In this document: piece by piece, positions 23,575-29,848 of the stretch
Numbering within the stretch: position 1 is the first letter of the stretch
Layout of the letters: each line of letters opens with the position of its first letter
DNA from: CAYWJA01 sp964458485
GTDB taxonomy: Bacteria; Patescibacteriota; Gracilibacteria; UM-FILTER-43-11
Length of the DNA: 44,763 nt
Assembly: GCA_964458485.1 (NCBI GenBank)
Contig: CAYWJA010000010.1
Location: 1 to 44,763 of the forward strand
Direction: 5' to 3'
Made by a program: the position numbers and the translations under genes
Notes under the pieces: generated by a model
Database searches by the model: none
Told to the model about the DNA's origin: nothing
What the model saw: only the letters and a program-made list of their open reading frames with translations

Positions 23575-24786
23575 TCAGCCGCCGATGACTCCGTAGAACC
23601 ACGAGAACAGTCCCATCCTGACACCGATGGTGTACATGGGGATGCCCAGGGCGATGGCCAGCGGGACGCAGATGACCGTGTAGGCCAGTGCTTCCTGCAT
23701 GACACCCTGCTTCTTGCTCGCGAAGAGCTTCAGGAGCGGGGGGAGGTGCTCGTAGTCGATCGTGTCGCGGAAGACGACGATGGCCACGAGGGAGCTCGAG
23801 ACAAAGAGGGGCGCACCCAGCATGATGAGGGTGAGCACCTTGTAGAACTCGTTGATGTCGGAGGCGGGAGCGACCATAGCGCCCGTGAAGGGCGAGCTGA
23901 TGGCCGCAGCGACGAGAACCCACACGCCCTTGAGGTGGGTGGCGAACCATTCACCAGCACCCGGGATCGACTTGATGATGAGTGCCGCGATGATGAGCCC
24001 GATGGCGTTGATGGCACCTTCCTGCAGCTCGTGGAGAGTTTTCGCGATGAGGCGACGCACGCGGCCGGTGACCAGTGCGAAGATGAGGAGTGTGCCGATG
24101 CACGCGAGCGGCATGTGGGAGAAGATGAGGATCGCGAGGAAGAAGATGATGGCCAAGGTGGCCTTCCACTGTTCCTTGTCGAACTTCACGGGTTCCATGC
24201 GAACTGGGAAGACGTAGGCCGTTGCGGCGCCGACGATGGAGCAGAATGGGGTAGCGATCAGGAGGAGGGGGAATCCAGCCACCATGTTGTCCATGGCGCT
24301 GGAGATGTAGTAGGGCAGGCCCCACAGTTCGCCCAAGTAGAACCCGCCACCTACGGTGAGGGCGCAGAATGCGGCGATCGCCTTGACGGCGAACACAGCG
24401 AACTTGAAGGCGTACCGAGTAGGTCCATCCCAGGGGATGAAGGTGATGGTGGTCAGGAGAAGGACGACAGCAAAGCTGTCGAAGAAGAGGCTCACATGAC
24501 CCGCGACGAAGATCAGGCAGAATACTGCTGCACGCGGCTTGCTGGTGGCGAAGAACGTGGGGAGCTTGAATCCCACAAACGCCACCACCATGGTGAGATA
24601 GACGACGACCCAGAAGGTCTCGACGATGGCAGCCCCTTCTGGGATGATGGGGTTGCCTGCATTCTTCCTGATGAAGTCTGCGAGGATGAGGAGGCCACCG
24701 ATGACCAGTCCGATCACGGTTGCTTCCGTACTCACAAACTTTCGCTGGTTTACCCAGTCTTCTGCAGCTTTCATTGCAGCTTCCAT
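23575..24786 (-). CDS. Polytopic ion-transporter-like membrane protein (GC-rich, probably acquired)
   Basis: 403 residues with about 11 hydrophobic segments. Two halves each contain a polar, helix-breaking region typical of ion-transporter-superfamily permeases (YYISSAMDNMVAGFPLLL; AAISSPFTGAMVAPASDINE). It resembles putative Na+/H+ antiporter or citrate-type carriers (DUF1646-like), but I cannot fix the substrate. I start at 24786 (MEAAMKAAED), with GAGAGG about 10 nt upstream. A longer form from 24864 would begin with a proline-rich stretch unlike a membrane protein. Codon use is strongly GC-rich, unlike neighbours, implying horizontal origin. Confidence 0.72.
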   Translation of the reverse strand: MEAAMKAAEDWVNQRKFVSTEATVIGLVIGGLLILADFIRKNAGNPIIPEGAAIVETFWVVVYLTMVVAFVGFKLPTFFATSKPRAAVFCLIFVAGHVSLFFDSFAVVLLLTTITFIPWDGPTRYAFKFAVFAVKAIAAFCALTVGGGFYLGELWGLPYYISSAMDNMVAGFPLLLIATPFCSIVGAATAYVFPVRMEPVKFDKEQWKATLAIIFFLAILIFSHMPLACIGTLLIFALVTGRVRRLIAKTLHELQEGAINAIGLIIAALIIKSIPGAGEWFATHLKGVWVLVAAAISSPFTGAMVAPASDINEFYKVLTLIMLGAPLFVSSSLVAIVVFRDTIDYEHLPPLLKLFASKKQGVMQEALAYTVICVPLAIALGIPMYTIGVRMGLFSWFYGVIGG

Positions 24787-24850
24787 ATACTCTTTACCTC
24801 TCAATTGGCCCGCCCAACCGACCGTGTCGGAAGGGGGAGAAGGGGGTGGA

Positions 24851-24878
24851 CGGTCTGGACCCATGTGTCAACAGACCG
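24851..24878. repeat. Hairpin at right edge of island 2
   Basis: CGGTCTG (24851-24857) pairs with CAGACCG (24872-24878). It marks the end of GC-rich sequence upstream of the transporter gene. Confidence 0.5.
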
Positions 24879-24914
24879 CTTAGATACCAATGTTTAAGTT
24901 AAAGTTACTATTGC

Positions 24915-25127
24915 TATTTTTTCTTCCGGAAGTTTTTGTAAAACCTCCTTATGGTTGTTAATCCGGAAGAGGTTGTCGGAGTAAGTAACATCACAAAATA
25001 GATATTACCCATTCAGACAATCCCTGTCCGGGAACAACTTAATATCTTGCCTACTTGTCAATGAACATTGCACAGGAACCTATAGAAATGCATTTGCATC
25101 CTAAAAAGGTATGCCTGTTGCAAGAGT
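24915..25127 (-). ncRNA. Candidate structured leader or RNA upstream of the transporter
   Basis: This gene-free AT-rich stretch has several strong pairings: TTGCACAGG with CCTGTTGCAA (25068-25122, one bulge), GGTTGTC (24971-24977) with GACAATC (25016-25022), and TCTTCCGGA (24922-24930) with TCCGGAAGA (24962-24970). A consensus-like minus-strand promoter predicts a start near 25121-25127 reading towards the transporter. It could be its 5' leader (riboswitch-like) or a separate small RNA. No known class is recognised. Confidence 0.35.
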
Positions 25128-25129
25128 CC

Positions 25130-25158
25130 TTAATAGCATGTTCAATATCAAATGTCAA
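25130..25158 (-). promoter_or_regulatory. Minus-strand promoter reading towards the transporter
   Basis: On the minus strand: TTGACA (25158-25153), a 17-nt spacer and TATTAA (25135-25130). Confidence 0.5.
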
Positions 25159-25236
25159 TGGTCTTAAAGAAGCTTTTCTATTGCCCTTTTTTTCGATTTT
25201 TATATACTTACCTCAATAACATTAAAATAAAAAACT

Positions 25237-25500
25237 ATGGGCACATCTGAATCAATGCGTTGGAATGATTGTTCTATGGAAGGTGGCTTAACACTTGCAC
25301 GTCTTAGAGGTAGTGATGGCAGGGAAATGGCAAATGTTGGGGTTAATGGGTCAGGCTTTATGTGTACACCTACAGGGCATCAGGATGGTATTAGTGATGT
25401 AGAAACAATTAGTGAAAGATTAAGATCAGATGAATTTCCAAGACTCCCAGCTAAGCTCAGGCGTCACATTGCAGATATATTATTAAATGTCAGTCATTAA
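25237..25500 (+). CDS. Small soluble protein, unknown
   Basis: 87 residues with no recognised family. A Gly-rich N-terminal half (MRWNDCSMEGGLTLARLRGSDG) is followed by a polar helix-forming C-terminus (DEFPRLPAKLRRHIADILLNV). There is no signal peptide or membrane segment. The start follows an AT-rich stretch with no Shine-Dalgarno. It is kept as a gene for its coding-like composition and lack of overlap with others. Confidence 0.45.
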   Translation: MGTSESMRWNDCSMEGGLTLARLRGSDGREMANVGVNGSGFMCTPTGHQDGISDVETISERLRSDEFPRLPAKLRRHIADILLNVSH

Positions 25501-25590
25501 TAATTCATTCAGATGTGTAATTGAAATAGGATACAATTTTGCCAGAGCTCATTGCTTTTATTTGGTTTTTTTTGTTATACTTATCCCCTT

Positions 25591-25667
25591 AATCTCAAGT
25601 GCATGTCTCAAGTCTCAAGGGCTACCAATTTACTACTTGAAACTGATACCTGCACTTGCACTTAAGT
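25591..25667. repeat. Inverted array of CTCAAGTGCA units
   Basis: CTCAAGTGCATGTCTCAAG-type words on the left are matched by TACTTGAAACTG and TGCACTTGCACTTAAG on the right, ending at the amidase start codon. Confidence 0.6.
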
Positions 25668-25668
25668 C

Positions 25669-26373
25669 ATGGATATTATCAATAAATACCTGTCATTAAG
25701 TCAATTTCAGGACTATGTAAATGAATTTGATTTTGGAAAAAAGAAGCCGACAAAGCTTGTAATTCATCATACATGGAGGCCAACGAAAGATTCCTGGGCA
25801 GGTGAGCGTAGTATTTTTGGTTTTAAAAAATATTATGAAAAAAAGAAGTGGGCAGTTGGGCCGCATATGTTTATCGCAGAAGAGGGTATTTGGCTTTTTA
25901 CGCCAATGAATCGTGATGGCATTCATGCATCGAGCCTTAATAAGGGGTCAATTGGCATTGAAATTGTCGGCGATTACGATTTACAGCAATGGTCTGGGCA
26001 GACAAAAACAAATGCATTGGGTGCTATAAAAATTTTAATGGATCAATTGAGCCTGACACCAAGCAATATTTTTTTTCATCGCGATGTATCATCAAAATCC
26101 TGCCCTGGTTGGGCTATCACCAAAGAATGGTTGTTTTATGAGCTTGAGGATTTTAATTTGAATAGCAGTCTTTCTGAGGCTATTCGCAATACAACAGCAC
26201 CTATCCCAGTCGATTATTATTCATCACTGGATATGGTTTTAATTCAGGTGCCGGATTGGGCAAAAGAGGCTGTTGATTTTATTGCAGTAAAAAATAAACT
26301 TTTTAAAATCCGCTGCGCTGAGGATGTGAGGGATGCAGTGAAGATGTATCGGTTTTATAAGTTAATTAAATAG
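25669..26373 (+). CDS. N-acetylmuramoyl-L-alanine amidase (Amidase_2/PGRP fold)
   Basis: 234 residues. It should cleave the bond between MurNAc and L-Ala in peptidoglycan. The zinc ligands are expected in LVIHHTW (first His, about 32) and FHRDVSSKSCPG (second His and Cys, about 143-152), with the family's GSIGIEIVGDYD strand between. There is no signal peptide, so export may need a holin. It is followed by a small holin-like membrane protein, an arrangement typical of phage lysis or lysis-derived cassettes. The C-terminal 70 residues are of unknown role. Confidence 0.85.
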   Translation: MDIINKYLSLSQFQDYVNEFDFGKKKPTKLVIHHTWRPTKDSWAGERSIFGFKKYYEKKKWAVGPHMFIAEEGIWLFTPMNRDGIHASSLNKGSIGIEIVGDYDLQQWSGQTKTNALGAIKILMDQLSLTPSNIFFHRDVSSKSCPGWAITKEWLFYELEDFNLNSSLSEAIRNTTAPIPVDYYSSLDMVLIQVPDWAKEAVDFIAVKNKLFKIRCAEDVRDAVKMYRFYKLIK

Positions 26374-26456
26374 TCCTGTAGTGCTTTAGTGCTGTAGTCC
26401 TGTAGTACTCTAATTAGGTAGGATAAAAGCACGATAGCACAACAGCACGACAGTAC
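26373..26456. repeat. Hairpin of TAGTGCTTTAGTCCTG units
   Basis: The left arm (GTCCTGTAGTGCTTTAGTGC and similar) is complementary to AGCACGATAGCACAACAGCACGAC-type units on the right. It belongs to the same family as 19777-19873 and 35797-35888. It ends immediately before the GTG start of the next gene. Confidence 0.75.
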
Positions 26457-26765
26457 GTGGAAAAATCAGAAAAAATCATCGCAATAATAGCTGTTGTACA
26501 ATTGTGCAAATACTATGGTGTACCATCAAAGCTATTACCAATTTTTGCCATCATCGTTGGTGCGATTTTGGAATTTTCGGATAATCCAACCGGCAATGGT
26601 GTGTTGGATGGGATTTTGATTGGCGCAGTTGTTGCCGGGAGTTTTGGGTTAGCCAAAGGGATTGGTTCATTAATTTTTAAAAGATGCCGGAATCTTCCGG
26701 AGGGAAGTCTTAATGTCGACGATATAGATAAATTGGAACCGGATGATGATAGGGTTAATTTTTGA
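26457..26765 (+). CDS. Holin-like membrane protein
   Basis: 102 residues from a GTG start. Two to three hydrophobic segments (about 5-20, 24-42 and 48-75, with GILIGAVVAGSFGLAKGIG) precede a charged tail (DDIDKLEPDDDR). Size, topology and position directly after an amidase gene fit a holin that lets the amidase cross the membrane. There is no sequence-level proof. The start codon abuts a tandem-unit hairpin with no Shine-Dalgarno, so the true start might differ. Confidence 0.6.
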   Translation: MEKSEKIIAIIAVVQLCKYYGVPSKLLPIFAIIVGAILEFSDNPTGNGVLDGILIGAVVAGSFGLAKGIGSLIFKRCRNLPEGSLNVDDIDKLEPDDDRVNF

Positions 26766-26779
26766 TTACAAAATTACCC

Positions 26780-26862
26780 TTTGTCATCCCAAACTTGATT
26801 TGGGATCCACTGTTTGCGAGCAAGCCATGGATCCTGAAATAAATTCAGGATGACAATGGGAA
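26780..26862. repeat. Dispersed palindromic repeat (TGTCATCCC...GGATGACA), copy 1
   Basis: Nested palindromes: TGTCATCCC..., then TTGGGATCCA, ATGGATCCTGA and TCAGGATGACA. The ends are inverted. It shares its layout with copies at 27466, 40078 and 41434. It resembles the 'tcatcccggacttgatccgggatcc' repeats known in many bacteria. Confidence 0.8.
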
Positions 26863-26884
26863 AATAATCTTGTAATCTTGTAAT

Positions 26885-26912
26885 AGCGAATCTGAGCGTA
26901 GTCGAAGATGAG
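26885..26912. repeat. CTGAGCGTAGTCGAAG-type repeat
   Basis: The word TCTGAGCGTAGTCGAAGA, flanked by GCGA/GAGCG, matches a dispersed repeat seen in many unrelated bacterial genomes. It lies in the leader of the cNMP-binding gene. Confidence 0.5.
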
Positions 26913-26941
26913 CGTTTGTAATTTTCTAATCAATAATCAAC

Positions 26942-27340
26942 ATGGATATTAAATTTATAAAACAAATTCCTTTATTTACCCATCTTTCCGATGAAAAGGC
27001 TCAAGTAATAGTAGATGCCTTCGCAATTAAAAGCTTCCAGCCAGACGACGTAATTTTTCGTCAAAATGATGAAGGAGATGGTATGTATGGCATCATTTTT
27101 GGAGAAGCTGAAGTTATAATTGACGAAAAAGTAATAACAAAGCTCGGGAATAATGATTATTTTGGTGAAATGGCACTTATGGGCTTTGAAAAGCGTAATG
27201 CTACCATTAAAGTCACTGCTCCAATGTCTGCATTTTACCTTTCAAAAGAAGTTTTTGATTCTATAAAAGACGAATTGGGTCAGGAGGTTAGTGATGAGAT
27301 TATGAGGAGGATAAAAGAAGACTTTGAAAAAACCACCTAA
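26942..27340 (+). CDS. Single-domain cyclic nucleotide-binding protein
   Basis: 132 residues consisting of one cNMP-binding/CAP-like beta-roll with the phosphate-binding cassette FGEMALMGFEKRNATI, close to the canonical FGExALL...RxA. There is no DNA-binding or membrane domain. The start IKQIPLFTHLSDEKAQVIVDAF is the family's N-terminal helix. It could sense cyclic nucleotides or have lost binding and serve as a scaffold. Its stop codon lies inside a long inverted repeat. Confidence 0.85.
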   Translation: MDIKFIKQIPLFTHLSDEKAQVIVDAFAIKSFQPDDVIFRQNDEGDGMYGIIFGEAEVIIDEKVITKLGNNDYFGEMALMGFEKRNATIKVTAPMSAFYLSKEVFDSIKDELGQEVSDEIMRRIKEDFEKTT

Positions 27341-27433
27341 AAATCACATAAAATCATCATCCTCACGTACGATTTGTACGCTCTGGTTAAAATTTTATTT
27401 ATGCCTCGTACTTAATACTTTTATGTGATTTTT
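27339..27433. repeat. 15-bp inverted repeat after the cNMP-binding gene
   Basis: AAAAATCACATAAAA (27339-27353) pairs perfectly with 27419-27433 across 65 nt. The loop contains a CGTAC/GTACG mini-hairpin. It probably ends the transcript. Confidence 0.6.
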
Positions 27434-27465
27434 AACCTTGTGTTTCAGAATTCGGGTCTTCCCTT

Positions 27466-27650
27466 TGTCATCCCGCACTTGATGCGGGATCCAGATCGTG
27501 ATCATATTGATATATTACCAATGTACCAATAATCTTATTTACTGATATTGCGAAAATAATCGCAAATTCGGATTATTTATTTCTTAGTAAAAGAGTAGTA
27601 ATATAATTCATTATACGCTGGATCCCCGATCAAGTCGGGGATGACAAATT
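27466..27650. repeat. Dispersed palindromic repeat, copy 2 (long form)
   Basis: TTTGTCATCCC...GGGATCCAG (27466-27494) and CTGGATCCCC...GGGGATGACAAA (27613-27647) form terminal inverted repeats, each containing its own palindrome, around about 115 nt of AT-rich DNA. The MITE-like layout has no coding content. It fills most of the gap 27341-27741. Confidence 0.75.
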
Positions 27651-27689
27651 GTAATATAATAGAAATTGAACCCTGAGATAAAATTGTAT

Positions 27690-27718
27690 TTGACATTTTG
27701 TATATGGGCTTACATAAT
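27690..27718 (+). promoter_or_regulatory. Promoter for the 27742-28387 pair
   Basis: TTGACA (27690-27695), a 17-nt spacer and CATAAT (27713-27718), 23 nt before the ATG. Confidence 0.6.
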
Positions 27719-27741
27719 GTACCCTCTATTAATTTTTTAGT

Positions 27742-27987
27742 ATGCCACTCTATCGTTCAGATCATCGGAGTAGACGAGCTTGCCCACGTGATTCTGCTAG
27801 TAATGGCAAAAACGCTGTTAGTATTATTGATGCAGAAGATGCCATAGGGCTTTTAGAAGCTTCTCATATCAGGAAAATTTATAAGAGGTTATTACGCCTA
27901 GATCCACGGCTGCAAGTAACAAGAGCTTTCGATAGAGGTGGTGCCCACTTTGAAGTCACATTTTCTGATACCTATAAGGCTAAATAA
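27742..27987 (+). CDS. Small basic protein, unknown
   Basis: 81 residues with no recognised family. The Arg-rich start (YRSDHRSRRACPRDS) precedes a compact region (ISIIDAEDA-like VSIIDAEDAIGLLEASHIRK, then VTRAFDRGGAHFEVTF). No membrane segment. It forms a pair with the basic protein 10 nt downstream under one promoter. Confidence 0.5.
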   Translation: MPLYRSDHRSRRACPRDSASNGKNAVSIIDAEDAIGLLEASHIRKIYKRLLRLDPRLQVTRAFDRGGAHFEVTFSDTYKAK

Positions 27988-27997
27988 ATTAAGCAGA

Positions 27998-28387
27998 ATG
28001 ATTAGTCAGGCAGAAGAAACAAGGCACAGAATGGAATTGTTGGAAGATAATAGAGATGGGAGCTGGAGTAGCTATGAACAATATTATTCAGATCGAGAGA
28101 ATTTAAGGGGTCAAATACGTTCTCTTAATAAAAAAAAGCGCACCATTATGCAATGGCGTCAATTAGTTGCAGATGTTTTGAATGGAAAGACACCGCCGTC
28201 TAAGTCACGTAATAATTCACGAGGCCCTTCACCTCGTCGTAAATTGCCACCTAAAATCAGGCGTGCTTTAAAAGGCAACAGATGGGATATGACAACTGTT
28301 AATCCAAGTGGAACACCCTATGCATTAAATCCGGCACTCAGAGAAGCAATTAACAAGAGAAGGCCTTGGCATAGGAGGCAGCGTTAA
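27998..28387 (+). CDS. Highly basic protein, unknown
   Basis: 129 residues starting at ATG 27998, the first start that does not overlap the upstream gene. The N-terminal half is helical and charged (SYEQYYSDRENLRGQIRSLN); the C-terminal half is Arg/Lys/Pro-rich (RGPSPRRKLPPKIRRALKGN) and ends RRPWHRRQR. This is typical of nucleic-acid-binding tails. No family is recognised. Confidence 0.5.
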   Translation: MISQAEETRHRMELLEDNRDGSWSSYEQYYSDRENLRGQIRSLNKKKRTIMQWRQLVADVLNGKTPPSKSRNNSRGPSPRRKLPPKIRRALKGNRWDMTTVNPSGTPYALNPALREAINKRRPWHRRQR

Positions 28388-28424
28388 TATCCAACCTGAA
28401 ATAATATTGGATCATCTTTCATCT

Positions 28425-29078
28425 TTATGCTGCTTTTTGCTTACGCCATTCCAATAGCTTGGCAACAACTTTGATTAAAACTTTTTGTATTTCACCAGCT
28501 TCCCCTTTTTCCTTTAACCCATCCTCGAAAGTGAATAAAACTGCATCTTTCTCATCTGAATGTTGAAATAACTCCTCCACAACCTCATGTATAGCCTCTG
28601 TTATTGTTGAACATTTTTTTATTTTATCTTTAAATTCCTGCACATTTAATTTACCTAGACTTAATGCCTTAAGTACAGTTGATAGCAATGCTCTGCCAGT
28701 GCTCACTTGTCTTTCCTCCCTGTTTACTTGTTGCCAATCAACAATTTCCCCAATAATTTCTTTTATAATATTTTTATCTACATCTGATAACCGTGCTGAT
28801 TTTTTTGCTGACTCCATAGCTTGTTCCGGATCATCTGAAAGTTGTTTTCTATTCCTATATTCACAAGCTTGCGCTACAAGTTGAAAAATATCTTCAATTT
28901 TATCAGGCCATCTTTCCAGATCTGGGATAATACCACTACTAAGTTGAGATATTTGCCCTTTAGTACCTTTGGCTTTAGCAGTATTTTTGTCGTAAAAGGA
29001 ATCAATCGTACGGGACAGACGATCTAAAATTTTATCAGAATAAGACTCAAAACTATGACTGAATTCCAATTGATCCAT
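28425..29078 (-). CDS. Soluble helical protein, unknown
   Basis: 217 residues, almost entirely predicted helix, acidic, with no signal or membrane segment. Recognisable stretches are DRLSRTIDSFYDKN, IIKEIIGEIVDWQQVNREE and IQKVLIKVVAKLLEWRKQ. No family is recognised. Its promoter contains a palindrome in the spacer, suggesting repression. It ends convergent with the basic-protein pair. Confidence 0.55.
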   Translation of the reverse strand: MDQLEFSHSFESYSDKILDRLSRTIDSFYDKNTAKAKGTKGQISQLSSGIIPDLERWPDKIEDIFQLVAQACEYRNRKQLSDDPEQAMESAKKSARLSDVDKNIIKEIIGEIVDWQQVNREERQVSTGRALLSTVLKALSLGKLNVQEFKDKIKKCSTITEAIHEVVEELFQHSDEKDAVLFTFEDGLKEKGEAGEIQKVLIKVVAKLLEWRKQKAA

Positions 29079-29108
29079 ATTATTAAGTTAAAGTTATATT
29101 TAGATATA

Positions 29109-29138
29109 ATTATAGCACATTTTTATAATGTGAGTCAA
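29109..29138 (-). promoter_or_regulatory. Promoter with palindromic spacer for the 28425 gene
   Basis: On the minus strand: TTGACT (29138-29133), an 18-nt spacer and TATAAT (29114-29109). CACATT/AATGTG, a 6-bp inverted pair, lies inside the spacer (29116-29132), a classic repressor position. Confidence 0.6.
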
Positions 29139-29226
29139 TATTATTAGCTTGAATAAGCAAAAAATTTAATAAATATATTCAATTATTTCACCTCCACCCA
29201 CCTACAAACATCCGTTTATAAGCAAA

Positions 29227-29655
29227 TGGAGATGGCGAGAATTGAACTCGCGTCCAAAGATGAAGACCAAAAACCTCTACAATCATATTTTGTTTAAAAT
29301 TTTCGTCTGGGTTATAAAAACAAACAAAAGCAACCTAGCTTACCTGGGTTAAATTTTAGACATAGCGTTCTTCCAGGTGGAGAACGAATGCTTAACCTGC
29401 TAAATTACGTTCTATATAGTCAGCAGGTGTCGCTATATAGAACGAGATCACAAATTGGTGATCGTTTTGGATTACGCGTAAACAGGAACGTAAGCAGGAG
29501 CAAAAGCACCTTTTACAGCAGCTGTGAAGCGTGCACCAAGAGATTTATAAGTTGTTGCACTTATATTTGCACTGGACTAATTAGCAGGCAGACAGCGCGA
29601 TGCCTGGATTGCCATTTTTCGCCTTGAGTCATCTCTGTCGAAACCGATCATCCCC
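29227..29655 (-). ncRNA. ssrA: Transfer-messenger RNA (tmRNA), one-piece
   Basis: The 5' end GGGGATGATCGGTTTCGAC and the 3' T-arm/acceptor GAGTTCAATTCTCGCCATCTCC with discriminator A pair as a 7-bp acceptor stem (GGGGATG/CATCTCC, one G-U). CCA is not encoded. About 429 nt long. The tag frame seems to start at GCA (29570) and run 32 codons to TAA (stop at 29474-29472), beginning ANISATTYKS and ending FAPAYVPVYA. That is far longer than the usual 8-15 and ends in Tyr-Ala rather than Ala-Ala. tmRNA frees stalled ribosomes with SmpB, which is not in this window. Confidence 0.93.
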
Positions 29656-29670
29656 ATTGTTGTTAAATAC

Positions 29671-29777
29671 CAAATCTCAATTCCAAAATCCAAAATAATA
29701 TACAATTTTAAAATTTCAATATTCAAATTTGGAATTTATTTTGAATTTTGAGCTTGGAATTTGAGATTTGGGCATAT
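29671..29777. repeat. Inverted low-complexity array (AATCTCAATTCCAAAATCCAA)
   Basis: The left half and the right half (TTTTGAATTTTGAGCTTGGA, then ATTTGAGATTTGGG) are complementary over most of their length. It lies between tmRNA and the histidine kinase, which are divergent. Confidence 0.55.
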
Positions 29778-29797
29778 TGTACCATAAAAAATAGCAT

Positions 29798-29826
29798 TTG
29801 CAACAAGTCAAATAATATGCTACAAT
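29798..29826 (+). promoter_or_regulatory. Promoter of the histidine kinase
   Basis: TTGCAA (29798-29803), a 17-nt spacer and TACAAT (29821-29826), 22 nt before the ATG. Confidence 0.5.
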
Positions 29827-29848
29827 CAAAATTCCTTTAATAACCTTT

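Noticed and set aside
23746..24897. Long plus-strand frame opposite the transporter
   Set aside because: Its translation is a low-complexity Asp/Glu/Gly/His-rich shadow; the minus frame shows clear membrane helices.
25487..25699. Possible 70-residue gene between 25237 and the amidase
   Set aside because: It overlaps both neighbours and its second half is translated from the CTCAAGTGCA repeat array.
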